From: a virus | Strand: one strand, 5' to 3' | IMG/VR virus record: IMGVR_UViG_3300009506_000001 | Span: 91,246-155,245 of that record | Length of the DNA: 64,000 nucleotides | Shown here: positions 33,746-41,937 of the stretch, piece after piece | Layout of the letters: each line of letters opens with the position of its first letter | How positions within the stretch are numbered: the stretch's first letter is position 1 | Notes under the pieces: model-generated | Database searches by the model: none | What the model saw: only the letters and a program-made list of their open reading frames with translations | What the model was told of the DNA's origin: nothing | Program-made: the position numbers and the translations under genes

Positions 33746-33792
33746 CACCTCAGATTATACTGAGAGACGCTTGATAAGACAACAAAAACTAA

Positions 33793-34203
33793 TTAGGGAG
33801 ATGTATAGACGAAGCTACCCTGAGACATACATTCGGAGAAAAATTGCACGTAAAAATGGTCGAGATCCATCTTGGGGTGACGATAAACCGTGTAAAACAT
33901 ACGGGAAAGTTCGAGATACGTCGCTTGGAGCAGGTGATGACCCTGGCTTCTGGCTGTTTCTACTGAGGCATTCAGCTCAGCCAGTGCTTCGCTACGGGTT
34001 TTGCCCTTATCACGAAGGTCAAAGGCTGTTGCTCCTGTTGCAACAACATGGTTACACTCATCTATCTGTTCCTTTGGGAAATCACCGACGTGGGAGTGTG
34101 CCTGTGTCCAGCGAATTGAATCGCTCAGATAGAACATCGTGTAGGCGTGGGCGGAGGTCATAAGGCCCATAGTCAAAAATGCTGCGAGAATCGATTTACG
34201 CAT
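33793..34203 (-). CDS. Small secreted protein
   Basis: A 136-residue protein from the ATG at 34203 (MRKSILAAFLTMGLMTSAHA-YTMFYLSDS), with a clear signal peptide and A-H-A cleavage site near residue 20; an AGGGG site precedes it. The mature part is hydrophilic (WTQAHSHVGDFPKEQIDECNHVV) with a few Cys. The longer open frame upstream overlaps the Acb1-like gene antisense of nothing useful and is not used. It may act in the periplasm; no family recognised. Confidence 0.7.
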   Translation of the reverse strand: MRKSILAAFLTMGLMTSAHAYTMFYLSDSIRWTQAHSHVGDFPKEQIDECNHVVATGATAFDLRDKGKTRSEALAELNASVETARSQGHHLLQATYLELSRMFYTVYRHPKMDLDHFYVQFFSECMSQGSFVYTSP

Positions 34204-34213
34204 GATATTCCCC

Positions 34214-34702
34214 TTATTTGTTCCACTCGTCTTGCAGTTCCTCCTGATATTCCTCGACTGCATCGATTTCTTTGATGGTATCTCGGATGTCAGGGAGTTC
34301 TGCGATGTCCAAATCGCCAATGTCGTAAGACAATGTGATATGCGGTTTGTACTCGTCAAAATCATATGTAGCCTCGTGTTCATCCATGAGTTCTTTGTGA
34401 CGCTTGTTCATTTCAGGGGCATCGAGCTTAACCACCAGGGCGTTCTTTTTGGACTGTGTTGGCCAGACTTCCATTTTGCCAACCTTGCATTTGATAGGCT
34501 TGTCCAGCTGACCCAATGCCTCATAATCGGGGCAAGGCTTTCTACTGTACAGAAGCGTTGTATGAACCTTTTCAGGGTCAAGTGGATTAGGAAGGTTGTT
34601 GTCTTTGGCATATTTGCTGAGCAGTGCTACGCCATCTTTGTCGTACTTGTATCCAGCGTATGTCCCTGCTTCCTTCTTTTCCATTAGTTCTTGTAACCTC
34701 AT
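34214..34702 (-). CDS. acb1: Acb1-like 2H phosphoesterase (anti-CBASS)
   Basis: A 162-residue protein with two H-x-T motifs, VHTTLLYSRK (~48-57) and KPHITLSYD (~119-127), the 2H phosphoesterase signature. The intervening HKELMDEHEATYDFDEYKPH block and the NNLPNPLDPEKVH context closely resemble T4 gp57B/Acb1, which degrades the cyclic nucleotide signals of CBASS defence. It begins MRLQELMEKK, another leader-like start, so early delivery with the DNA is conceivable. Its start overlaps the DHFR stop by four bases. Confidence 0.75.
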   Translation of the reverse strand: MRLQELMEKKEAGTYAGYKYDKDGVALLSKYAKDNNLPNPLDPEKVHTTLLYSRKPCPDYEALGQLDKPIKCKVGKMEVWPTQSKKNALVVKLDAPEMNKRHKELMDEHEATYDFDEYKPHITLSYDIGDLDIAELPDIRDTIKEIDAVEEYQEELQDEWNK

Positions 34703-35286
34703 TTTGTGGTCCTCTGATACTTCATAAACATCAGTTTTTCGTCATCGTTGGTTTTACCTTCGGCGATTCGGAATTTCTTGGTTAGGTATTCGAGCGGGAA
34801 GAATCTATCACAGTCGTAATAGTCATTCACTATTGTCATGTATACCGTGTGTACAAAGGGCAGCGACTCAACAAATAGTTTCTCACCACCGATCACGAAT
34901 ATCGGCCGCTTGTCATCTTCTGGAAGATCGGCGATGGCCTGGATCAAAGATGAAGCAACATCGGCCCCTTCTGCTTTGTAGTTCTCCTGCCGTGTCAGAA
35001 CAATGCAGTGGCGACTAGGGAGAATCTTGCTAACCTTCCTCTTTTTCTTTTGTCGGGCCTTCACCATCTCGAGCATATCCTCATACGTCTTACGACCCAT
35101 GATACAAATGCTGTCCTTTGTGACTTCTTTAAAGTGTTTGAGGTCCTCAGGAAAGTGCCACGGAATTTTTCCGTCTTTGCCGAACCCACCAGCTTTGTCA
35201 ACACCAACAATGATGTTGAGGGGCTTCTGGATAGGACCGACGCCCATGAGACGAGGTTCTTGTGGCCGACCATTAACAAATATCAT
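34699..35286 (-). CDS. Dihydrofolate reductase
   Basis: A 195-residue DHFR. After a ~20-residue extension the core has LNIIVGVDKAGGFGKDGKIPWHFPEDLKHFKEVT, then ICIMGRKTYEDM (NADPH site) and IFVIGGEKLF, with a YMTIVNDYYDCDRFFP C-terminal strand. It regenerates tetrahydrofolate used by the thymidylate synthase two genes away. T4 frd is 193 residues. It forms a DHFR-ThyA pair as in T4. Confidence 0.94.
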   Translation of the reverse strand: MIFVNGRPQEPRLMGVGPIQKPLNIIVGVDKAGGFGKDGKIPWHFPEDLKHFKEVTKDSICIMGRKTYEDMLEMVKARQKKKRKVSKILPSRHCIVLTRQENYKAEGADVASSLIQAIADLPEDDKRPIFVIGGEKLFVESLPFVHTVYMTIVNDYYDCDRFFPLEYLTKKFRIAEGKTNDDEKLMFMKYQRTTK

Positions 35287-35606
35287 CTTTTCCTATACCT
35301 TGATCGTGTGGAGCCTGGCAACGTTGGACGATCGACAAGTCGTTCTTTACGTTTCTTTTTCGGTTCTACGTTTGGTTGTGGAATGTCATCAACTTTCTTT
35401 TGTGCCTGCTCTGCACGACGTTTACGTAGAATATCAGAGCGGCTGCAACACTCAACGTGAGCATTGTAAACGTGCGAGACAATATTCTCGTGACACTTCG
35501 GACACTCAAAGCAACACGGAATGGGATGTTTTACCTCAGGGTCTGTGTGGCACTCACAATGACATACATCGTTGCTTGGCTTTAATTTTTTGTTTTCTCT
35601 TCTCAT
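35283..35606 (-). CDS. Cysteine/histidine-rich protein, hypothetical
   Basis: A 107-residue protein. An N-terminal metal-binding cluster (DVCHCECHTDPEVKHPIPCCF, then CPKCHENIVSHVYNAHVECC) is followed by a basic C-terminal tail (KKKRKERLVDRP; RSRYRKR). It could bind nucleic acid. It overlaps both neighbours by one to four bases inside the DHFR-ThyA unit. No family assigned. Confidence 0.7.
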   Translation of the reverse strand: MRRENKKLKPSNDVCHCECHTDPEVKHPIPCCFECPKCHENIVSHVYNAHVECCSRSDILRKRRAEQAQKKVDDIPQPNVEPKKKRKERLVDRPTLPGSTRSRYRKR

Positions 35607-35941
35607 CAGTCCCTTGTTTTTCGATTAAGAATGTGATACTCGATCACGGTTGTATTCAAACATCCTGGCTGTTTGTAATATACTTCGAACAGATACTCTT
35701 TTGCGAGGTTGGAAAACGATCTGTTGTTTCTCTTGTCACAAATAACTTTTGGCTGTTCGATTTTACCACTCTCCTCAATTTCGAGAAGGTAGTCTTCGAT
35801 AACTTCGACGAAAGACTCACGGTGGCTCTCGCTGGTCCATTTGACGCCGAACGATCCTATGGCATCGTAAATTGCATCGTTGATCTCGTTGAAAAGTGCT
35901 TTGCTATTGACACTCTTTTGAACTACTTTGATTTTCTTCAC
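35606..35941 (-). CDS. Hypothetical protein with GTG start
   Basis: A 111-residue protein. The preferred start is the GTG at 35941, which overlaps the thymidylate synthase TGA (GTGA) and has a GGAGGT site seven bases upstream; an ATG 11 codons earlier would overlap the synthase by 37 bases. Visible segments are a helical start ([19 protein letters not shown]) and [19 protein letters not shown]. No family recognised. Confidence 0.7.
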   Translation of the reverse strand: MKKIKVVQKSVNSKALFNEINDAIYDAIGSFGVKWTSESHRESFVEVIEDYLLEIEESGKIEQPKVICDKRNNRSFSNLAKEYLFEVYYKQPGCLNTTVIEYHILNRKTRD

Positions 35942-36891
35942 ACCGACACCTCCATTTTCAGTAAAGGATGACACTCGTATTTAACGATTTCGAAATCTTC
36001 GAAAGTGAAATCCGTGATCTCCTTGACGTCGGGGTTCAACTTGAGATATGGTGATGGATATGGGTCACGAGTCAACTGTTGAACAAGTGGACCGAAGTGG
36101 TTTTCGTAAATGTGCACATCACCACCATTCCAAATGAATTCCCCTGGAACCATATTTACGACTTGAGCAATCATGTGCAAGAAAATACTGTACTGCACAA
36201 TGTTGAATGGAACACCAAGTCCGACGTCACAAGAACGCTGGTTGAGCATCAGGGATAGTTCATATTTCGGCACGCCACGATTATCGAAGATTTCGTGCGT
36301 CGCATCGAGGTGAAGGTTGCCATCGTATCCGATACGCTCTGTGCGAGTCAGCGGACGAGTGTAAAACTGGAACGCATAGTGACAAGGAGGAAGTGCCATG
36401 TTAGGCAGTTCAGCAACATTCCACGCACTGATGATCAAGCGACGATCCATTGGGTTGTTGCGAAGCTTGTCGATCAGCATAGCGAGCTGGTCGATTCCCT
36501 TTTTGTGTCCAACGAGCTTGCTTTCGTAAGTTTCTGGATCAAGCTGGTATTCGTCCTTTCCACCCCAGTCTCGCCACTGGGCACCGTACACGGGACCAAG
36601 ATCACCGTTCTCGTCGGCCCACTCGTTCCAGATTCGTACACCGTTGTCTTGTAGGTACTTGATGTTTGAATCGCCCATGATGTACCACAGCAGCTCGTGG
36701 ATGATGCTACGGGTGTGCATCTTTTTGGTGGTAAGCAATGGGATCGTACCATCACTCAGATCGAACCGCATCTGTCGAGAGAACACAGCGAAGGTGTCCA
36801 TGCCTGTGCGATTCTCTTTGCGGACGCCATTGTTGACGACGTCATTTACAAGATTCAGATACTGCCAGTCGTGGGATTTCTCGTTATTCAT
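35938..36891 (-). CDS. thyA: Thymidylate synthase (ThyA type)
   Basis: A 317-residue folate-dependent synthase. Motifs: [31 protein letters not shown] (catalytic Cys in PPCH), [24 protein letters not shown] (dUMP binding) and [12 protein letters not shown]. It makes dTMP from dUMP delivered by dCMP deaminase, with DHFR recycling the folate. T4 td is interrupted by a group I intron; here the frame is continuous. Confidence 0.96.
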   Translation of the reverse strand: MNNEKSHDWQYLNLVNDVVNNGVRKENRTGMDTFAVFSRQMRFDLSDGTIPLLTTKKMHTRSIIHELLWYIMGDSNIKYLQDNGVRIWNEWADENGDLGPVYGAQWRDWGGKDEYQLDPETYESKLVGHKKGIDQLAMLIDKLRNNPMDRRLIISAWNVAELPNMALPPCHYAFQFYTRPLTRTERIGYDGNLHLDATHEIFDNRGVPKYELSLMLNQRSCDVGLGVPFNIVQYSIFLHMIAQVVNMVPGEFIWNGGDVHIYENHFGPLVQQLTRDPYPSPYLKLNPDVKEITDFTFEDFEIVKYECHPLLKMEVSV

Positions 36892-36899
36892 TATTACCT

Positions 36900-38177
36900 C
36901 TAGTATCGAGTTGGATATCTTTCGTTGTTATATTCGATCAATACCTGGTGGGCAACTGCCCGATGTTCAAGGTCCTTAATATTGATCTTTTGCTCGCTGC
37001 GAACTTGCCAAGAGCGAGCACCGTAAGAGAAACGTTGGCTCTGGGTTGGCAACTGTTCTTTCAGTTTGGTTTCTCGTTGTCCATTGAGAAGTTTAACACG
37101 GTACACTTCCTGGAGATCGAGTATGCCTTGAGGGCGGGCATGCTCGATCATCCACGTGCTTTCATTGGTGAAGGTCAGTATGATATTCTCGTGCTCTGGT
37201 ATGGTTGGAGAATTGTACGTAACGTTGTCGTCAATCAACTCTTGGAGCACAGTATACGTAACTGGCTGTAGAACGGTGCGATAGTCGTCATCCTTAATCG
37301 GTTTCGGTGAAACAAAGATGACGGGCTCACCGTCTCGTGTCAGTGTGTCCACTCTATATCGGCTACGCAGTGCCTTGTTGATACGTGCAGCTCCCTCTTC
37401 GAGAGTGATTTCTTTTTTAGCCCTTGCAACAATCTTAGCCAACTTTGGTGACGGTACCATCAGGATACGATGGTTGCCAGGCATGCGAAAGAAGTGGTTC
37501 TTCTTTTTGCTCTTTGTAAGGACACGAAGGTTCCGCTGATAATCGTATCGATCATAATCACCGGAACTCCAATCGGTCCTTAGAAAGTGATGATAGCCAA
37601 GGTACGTACCAACGGTACCGTTTTTGAGCTCGACCTGATCACCAAGGCTAACTTCCTTTATGGACACATTGCTGTTGTGCCGTTTGGTGTCCTCTATTGC
37701 CTGCTGATACGGTTCGGAGTGTTCGGGAAGCAGAACGACTTTGCTGCCACCAGTTGTGTTCCATCCCCACTTGCACTTGCCTTGGATTTCGCCATTGACA
37801 ATTGTGGAGCAGTCCATAATAGCGGCCATGTTGGCAGAGCTGATCTCAAGTTCAAAGCCACGAGGGTCTTCGATACGCCAAACAACATTACCACCGCCCC
37901 AACTAGCATCCCGCCGAACCTCACGAGCGATCTGGAATCCTCCTAACAGATCGTTGTCGATAATCTTGGAAGGCAGTGCATCAATCTTTTGCCAATAGCG
38001 ACCACTGGCCCAGGAGTCGATCGTTTCTTTACGCTTTTCGAACTTTGCGTTTTCTTCATAGTACGTAGCAAACCCAAGTAACACTTCCTTGCAGTCCTTT
38101 TTAGGAGTGTTCCACGATTCGCCTTCGTGTCTTTTCTGAAAGCCAATGTATATTTGTTTGGAAACGATGATAGCCAT
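36900..38177 (-). CDS. Hypothetical protein, 425 residues
   Basis: A large soluble protein ([22 protein letters not shown]). The central part contains [23 protein letters not shown], which looks like a small SH3/KOW-type barrel, and beta-rich flanks. Proteins of this character occur in T4-type phages without known function. It ends in TAG. It lies upstream of ThyA with an eight-base gap. Confidence 0.75.
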   Translation of the reverse strand: MAIIVSKQIYIGFQKRHEGESWNTPKKDCKEVLLGFATYYEENAKFEKRKETIDSWASGRYWQKIDALPSKIIDNDLLGGFQIAREVRRDASWGGGNVVWRIEDPRGFELEISSANMAAIMDCSTIVNGEIQGKCKWGWNTTGGSKVVLLPEHSEPYQQAIEDTKRHNSNVSIKEVSLGDQVELKNGTVGTYLGYHHFLRTDWSSGDYDRYDYQRNLRVLTKSKKKNHFFRMPGNHRILMVPSPKLAKIVARAKKEITLEEGAARINKALRSRYRVDTLTRDGEPVIFVSPKPIKDDDYRTVLQPVTYTVLQELIDDNVTYNSPTIPEHENIILTFTNESTWMIEHARPQGILDLQEVYRVKLLNGQRETKLKEQLPTQSQRFSYGARSWQVRSEQKINIKDLEHRAVAHQVLIEYNNERYPTRY

Positions 38178-38395
38178 TAGTCACCTACAATCTCATAAAG
38201 GTCAGACATTTTAACCCACTTCTTCCAGCTACCACTTTCTAGGTTAGCGGGAGTAATTTCATACAGTACGCTTGGAGCGGCAGCTGTACGCCGTGTAGTC
38301 GTTCTGCGTTCTTTTTTCGCAGTGCGACCAGTCATAACAACTTCCACGTTGTCGTAGACGTATTTCTTACTGTTGGTTTCTGAGGATTCGCTCAT
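38177..38395 (-). CDS. Small hypothetical protein
   Basis: A 72-residue protein from the ATG at 38395 (MSESSETNSKKYVYDNVEVV), with a GAGAAGGGCGAC site upstream. A Thr/Arg-rich segment (GRTAKKERRTTTRRTAAA) is followed by LYEITPANLESGSWKKWVKMSDLYEI. It overlaps MazG upstream by 29 bases and the next gene by one. No function recognised. Confidence 0.6.
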   Translation of the reverse strand: MSESSETNSKKYVYDNVEVVMTGRTAKKERRTTTRRTAAAPSVLYEITPANLESGSWKKWVKMSDLYEIVGD

Positions 38396-38693
38396 ATTTG
38401 TCGCCCTTCTCAGAAATTGCAACGTGCAAGTCCTCAACCAAATCGTATGGCGACTTGTCGGGATACAGTTGCGTCAAACAACCGATAATAACGTTGATCA
38501 TATCGGCCGCCTCGTGGATCGGATCTTCCTTTACTTCTTTGTGTTGCAAATACCCAAGATGGTGAAGCACTGACTCACTGAACTCACCGAACTCTTCGGC
38601 CAGTTTCACGTTCAGCACAAGAGGGTGGCCCTCTTCGAGCTCTCGGGTTAGTGCGAAAAGGGAAAGGATCTCTTCATAAAGTTGTGCTTTCAT
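38367..38693 (-). CDS. MazG-like NTP pyrophosphohydrolase
   Basis: A 108-residue all-helical protein with the MazG metal-binding pattern KLAEEFGEFSESVLHHL (E-x-x-E) followed by HEAADMINVIIGCL (E-x-x-D). Such enzymes hydrolyse NTPs or alarmones; phage versions may keep the host metabolically active. A second MazG-like gene lies at 48.8 kb. Confidence 0.8.
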   Translation of the reverse strand: MKAQLYEEILSLFALTRELEEGHPLVLNVKLAEEFGEFSESVLHHLGYLQHKEVKEDPIHEAADMINVIIGCLTQLYPDKSPYDLVEDLHVAISEKGDKYERILRNQQ

Positions 38694-38911
38694 CGTCTGT
38701 ACCTGTCTGCTTGGTCCTGATCGGCTCGTGCCCTGTTTCGAATACGAACATAGTCGAATACTAAAAGTTCAAACGCTCGGACGAGGTCGGCGTTTGTCAT
38801 GTTATCGTAATCGTATGCACGTTTGTCGGTTGGATCGTAGAATGAAATTCCATCAACATACGACTCAATTCTGTAAATGACGACCTCTCTGCATGTTCTC
38901 TCGTCTTTCAT
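38690..38911 (-). CDS. Small hypothetical protein
   Basis: A 73-residue protein from the ATG at 38911 (MKDERTCREVVIYRIESYVDG), placed right after the Thg1-like stop. It ends in a charged helix (RIRNRARADQDQADRYRR). No family recognised. Confidence 0.6.
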   Translation of the reverse strand: MKDERTCREVVIYRIESYVDGISFYDPTDKRAYDYDNMTNADLVRAFELLVFDYVRIRNRARADQDQADRYRR

Positions 38912-38912
38912 T

Positions 38913-39761
38913 TTACTTCTTCTTATACTGGTCAACGTCTATAGGGCCACCCTTCTTAACAAGACTTTGGCCTTGTTCAGCGAGTAAATCTTCCTCTGGC
39001 ATGAGGTACCGCTCTATATAGTTGCGGTCCTGTGTAAAGATGGGGATGTCCTCATCCTTAACATAAGCGGCAGATGAATCGAACGAGTTCGGGTTTGGAA
39101 TGATACAGCTACCACGCTTCATCCACGTTGGCAGATCATTCCAGTTAACCGGAGTGTCCATAGCCATCAACATATCCTGCACATCGCTGTTACTCTTGCC
39201 GTGCATTTGTTTGGCTGAGAAAAAGTGCCGACCGAGCATCTGCACACTGTTGCGAGACGCATCCTGTTGCCGCCAGATGAAGTAGTTTGCCACCTCCTCT
39301 TTCGGCAAGTTGAACACACGGGCATCGAATAGTGGAATATCCCCAAACCAACTTGGCTCCATCTCCTGAAATTTGTGGTAGAGATGATAGTTGAAGAAAC
39401 CCGTGGCCATGGCGGCAGCAACGGAAACAATTTTCTGTACCTTGGCATCAAACCACTGCTCCGTCTCATGCTTGTCCCAATCACGAAGAAGGATCGAGAT
39501 CTCATCGGACTGTGTGTATGCAAGTTCAGCGTTCTGCATGTGGGCACACATACCACGAGCGGTGACTGTCATAGTCTCGTGCAGCTTCACACTAAAGGGG
39601 GTTGCAACCAAGGACGGGTCAATGGCGTCGTTGATCTTTTTGGTCCATGTATGGAACGCTTTACCGTCCACACGAATGATAACGGGTGTACGACGCAGCA
39701 GTTTAGACTGCGTTGTCGCCTCGTAGGTCTTCATTCTGTTGCCGAGTGCTGTTTTGTCCAT
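38913..39761 (-). CDS. Thg1-like 3'-5' RNA polymerase
   Basis: A 282-residue protein of the tRNA-His guanylyltransferase superfamily. The palm motifs are present: VIIRVDGKAFHTWTK (D32) and AYTQSDEISILL (D86, E87), with PLFDARVFNLPKEEVANYFIWRQQDASRNSV in the following domain. Eukaryotic Thg1 adds G-1 to tRNA-His; bacterial and phage-borne Thg1-like proteins repair 5'-truncated tRNAs by templated 3'-5' addition. Here it may repair tRNAs cut by host anticodon or acceptor nucleases (inference). Confidence 0.9.
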   Translation of the reverse strand: MDKTALGNRMKTYEATTQSKLLRRTPVIIRVDGKAFHTWTKKINDAIDPSLVATPFSVKLHETMTVTARGMCAHMQNAELAYTQSDEISILLRDWDKHETEQWFDAKVQKIVSVAAAMATGFFNYHLYHKFQEMEPSWFGDIPLFDARVFNLPKEEVANYFIWRQQDASRNSVQMLGRHFFSAKQMHGKSNSDVQDMLMAMDTPVNWNDLPTWMKRGSCIIPNPNSFDSSAAYVKDEDIPIFTQDRNYIERYLMPEEDLLAEQGQSLVKKGGPIDVDQYKKK

Positions 39762-39762
39762 T

Positions 39763-39993
39763 TCAATTCTTTTGGTGGATGGCTGTCCAAAACCAGTTGT
39801 CGCTACCCTCGTCGGAAGTCATCTTCTCTTCCAATTGTACGGCAGCTTCTCGTAACAGGGCAATGGTTGCTTGAACATCTTGGTTCTGGATGTAGGTCGT
39901 CTCCTCAGTGTTTGGTGAAATATTACGTAGAGCAAGTTCCACCATGTTCTTTGCAGAGTGTACCTCACTTGCATGTAATGACTGTCTGCTCAT
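39763..39993 (-). CDS. Small hypothetical protein
   Basis: A 76-residue helical protein from the ATG at 39993 (MSRQSLHASEVHSAKNMVELAL), chosen because it starts just after the upstream stop. It contains QNQDVQATIALLREAAVQLEEK. No function recognised. Confidence 0.6.
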   Translation of the reverse strand: MSRQSLHASEVHSAKNMVELALRNISPNTEETTYIQNQDVQATIALLREAAVQLEEKMTSDEGSDNWFWTAIHQKN

Positions 39994-39995
39994 GG

Positions 39996-40289
39996 TTACC
40001 TCGTTAGTGTTGGATCGACTGGCGTCTCTTTGTTGAAACAGAATAGACCACCTTTGCCTTCGTTGCCGGCAACAAACACGCACTGTTTGTGTGGCGATGT
40101 TTCCGGTGTGAATTCGTATACACGCAAGTCTTCGCCTTGGGCTTCAAGCCGAGTGACGACATCGCTTGAGCGCGTGCTTGATGTTAGAATTGACCCATCC
40201 TCGAAAAGATAGATATCGGCCAAAGACCACAGGGCCATTATCACAACAACGGCCACTGCTACACCAATGTATTTCTGCATCTGAGTCAT
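39996..40289 (-). CDS. Single-pass membrane protein
   Basis: A 97-residue protein from the ATG at 40289 (MTQMQKYIGVAVAVVVIMALW), with an N-terminal membrane helix and an extracytoplasmic domain holding two Cys (HKQCVFVAGNEGKGGLFCFN). This recalls small periplasmic proteins with a disulfide. It follows the Pth2-like gene by two bases. No function recognised. Confidence 0.65.
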   Translation of the reverse strand: MTQMQKYIGVAVAVVVIMALWSLADIYLFEDGSILTSSTRSSDVVTRLEAQGEDLRVYEFTPETSPHKQCVFVAGNEGKGGLFCFNKETPVDPTLTR

Positions 40290-40291
40290 AA

Positions 40292-40822
40292 TTACCTCGC
40301 AAGTCCGAATTGATTGAGACGATTCATCAGATCGTACTCCCATTTGGAGATAGCAAACATTGTTTGCTCCTGAACATTGAACCCCAAGTTGTTGTCTGGG
40401 CCGACAACAATGTTCCCTTCTTCTTCCAACATCTGCCGGATTGTCCGAGTGCCATCACGACGAGGACGTTCACTGCGGATGCCTTTGGCGATCAGGTAGA
40501 TTTCCTCAGGCAAGACGATACTGAGCGTCGTTAATATACCGCCGAGTGAATCGTCGCCCTCGTAGAATGGTGCCCACGGATACGGATTTTCGTCCGTGTC
40601 GAAGAATTCCATTAACTCTTGAATGGTTTCCATATAGCCGCCATTGAGCAAAACCATTGTTTTGTGCTCACGTGCCCATTCATCTAGTACTTCGAATTCG
40701 CCACTGGGATCGTCGTTGAAACCAGGCATGTATTTGGTGAATAGTTCGTGAGTGGCATGGGCAGCCTGAATGCCCTGTTGGATAGACGACAAATACATAT
40801 TGCCGAAGTAGTATGCGCGCAC
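40292..40822 (-). CDS. Possible Pth2-like peptidyl-tRNA hydrolase
   Basis: A 176-residue protein. The order of elements resembles Pth2: an N-terminal strand and helix (YLSSIQQGIQAAHATHELF, like the AAQ-x-x-HA helix), EVLDEWAREHKTMVLLNGGYMETIQELMEFF (like the W-x-x-x-G-x-x-KVV-x-K segment) and APFYEGDDSL where Pth2 has DAGRT. A longer C-terminal extension is not explained. Peptidyl-tRNA hydrolysis would fit the translation theme, but similarity is weak and judged by eye. Confidence 0.45.
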   Translation of the reverse strand: MRAYYFGNMYLSSIQQGIQAAHATHELFTKYMPGFNDDPSGEFEVLDEWAREHKTMVLLNGGYMETIQELMEFFDTDENPYPWAPFYEGDDSLGGILTTLSIVLPEEIYLIAKGIRSERPRRDGTRTIRQMLEEEGNIVVGPDNNLGFNVQEQTMFAISKWEYDLMNRLNQFGLAR

Positions 40823-41024
40823 GGGAATCTCCTTAAATTTGCTTTTCTACACTATACCCAAAGAGGAACGGCGTGTCAAGCGTAAATACGAGCCACTCCA
40901 TGCAATATTGACCAAATATTGAAGGACTTTTCCGAAATTTTGTAAATACGCTGAGGTATGGAGGATATCTGGTGTATTCTCCTAATTGCAACTTAAACAT
41001 CTGTTATAGAGGTTAAATCATATT
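40823..41024. promoter_or_regulatory. Divergent intergenic promoter region
   Basis: A 202-base AT-rich spacer between divergent genes. It contains TTGACC near 40910 within the direct repeat CAATATTGA/AAATATTGA and a TATAG box near 41002, but no well-spaced pair stands out. It must drive the PAS gene to the right and the minus operon to the left. Confidence 0.4.
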
Positions 41025-41480
41025 ATGGCCACAAAGGTGTGTAAAACCAACGTTAAAGGTGACGTGACTGAGCTTTTAGCAAAACTAGTAAGTCAAACTG
41101 AGGAAGCGATCGTTTGCGTAGAATGTGACCATAAGGCCATCGTTCTATTCAATGCCGGTGCGGAGCGACTATTTGGCTGGAAGGCTGATGAAATACTAGG
41201 CAAGGATGTCGCTACAATCATGCCTCATCAACCCCGTAAAGAGACAAAAGTAAAAGCAATTGGAACACGTCACGATGGAAGCAAGTTTCCAATTTCAATT
41301 TCAATTTCAACCGTCGATTTTAATGGAAAGGAATATTGTGCAGCAATAGTTCGAGAAGTTGAATCGTCTCTGACGGACGAAATGGCCGAATTGGTGGCCT
41401 ACCGAAAGACAAGAAAGCAAGAGTTGTTAAAAGAAATTGGTACGATTGTAGATCTAAAAATCGCAAGCCGCCAAAGATAA
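41025..41480 (+). CDS. PAS-domain sensor protein
   Basis: A 151-residue protein. Residues ~22-115 form a PAS domain: AIVCVECDHKAIVLFNAGAERLFGWKADEILGKDVATIMP, then TRHDGSKFPISISISTVDFNGKEYCAAIVR. A charged helix follows (MAELVAYRKTRKQELLKEIG). There is no kinase, cyclase or DNA-binding output, so it must act through a partner. PAS domains sense redox, light or ligands. It is paired with the membrane coiled-coil gene downstream. Confidence 0.85.
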   Translation: MATKVCKTNVKGDVTELLAKLVSQTEEAIVCVECDHKAIVLFNAGAERLFGWKADEILGKDVATIMPHQPRKETKVKAIGTRHDGSKFPISISISTVDFNGKEYCAAIVREVESSLTDEMAELVAYRKTRKQELLKEIGTIVDLKIASRQR

Positions 41481-41509
41481 CAGTACACGCAGTAGAGGGA
41501 GAAACTGTT

Positions 41510-41893
41510 TTGGAAAGTTTTGTAATAACTATTCCTGAGGCAATTGCTATAGTTGGGTCTGTTGTAACCATTGTTTTGGGTCTTTTTGGGTACTTACTTA
41601 AAGTACGTCCAACGCAGACAGCAAAACAAGAACGACAAGAGAAACCAGCTGAGGCCGGAGTACCTTATTTGGAAGGGCAGGTGCAATTGGCTCATGAGCG
41701 TATTTCAGAGGTCAAGGATCGGGTTATCGTCATTGAAGGTGATGTGCGGTTGACTGTGTCTAAATTGGAAGCAGTTCGTGCCGCAATGAGCGACCATCAA
41801 GCACGTGATGATCAGGATCATGAGATGTTTGAAAAGAAACTCGATAAGATGATGGATATTCTTATCAAGATATTAACCGACGACAAACTATAA
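41510..41893 (+). CDS. Membrane coiled-coil protein with TTG start
   Basis: A 127-residue protein starting at TTG 41510, supported by GAGGGAG ten bases upstream. Residues ~9-30 are a membrane helix (AIAIVGSVVTIVLGLFGYLL). The rest is a long coiled coil (EGQVQLAHERISEVKDRVIVIEGDVRLTVSKLEAVRAAM). The N-in or N-out topology is unclear. It is probably co-transcribed with the PAS gene and ended by the hairpin at 41895. Confidence 0.7.
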   Translation: MESFVITIPEAIAIVGSVVTIVLGLFGYLLKVRPTQTAKQERQEKPAEAGVPYLEGQVQLAHERISEVKDRVIVIEGDVRLTVSKLEAVRAAMSDHQARDDQDHEMFEKKLDKMMDILIKILTDDKL

Positions 41894-41894
41894 T

Positions 41895-41919
41895 AAAAGG
41901 CCGCTTAAAGCGGCCTTTT
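41895..41919. terminator. Bidirectional Rho-independent terminator
   Basis: A hairpin AAAAGGCCGC-TTAA-GCGGCC-TTTT between convergent genes. Both strands have A/T tracts, so it can end the PAS operon and the PhoH operon. Confidence 0.9.
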
Positions 41920-41937
41920 GGTCTCCAGGGTTGTTGT

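Noticed and set aside
33732-34163. A plus-strand open frame over the tmRNA start and the secreted protein gene.
   Set aside because: It overlaps a structured RNA and a signal-peptide gene on the other strand, and its sequence is composed of Arg/Tyr-rich shadow residues.
35938-36891. A group I intron in thymidylate synthase as in T4 td.
   Set aside because: The reading frame is continuous over all motifs and full length.
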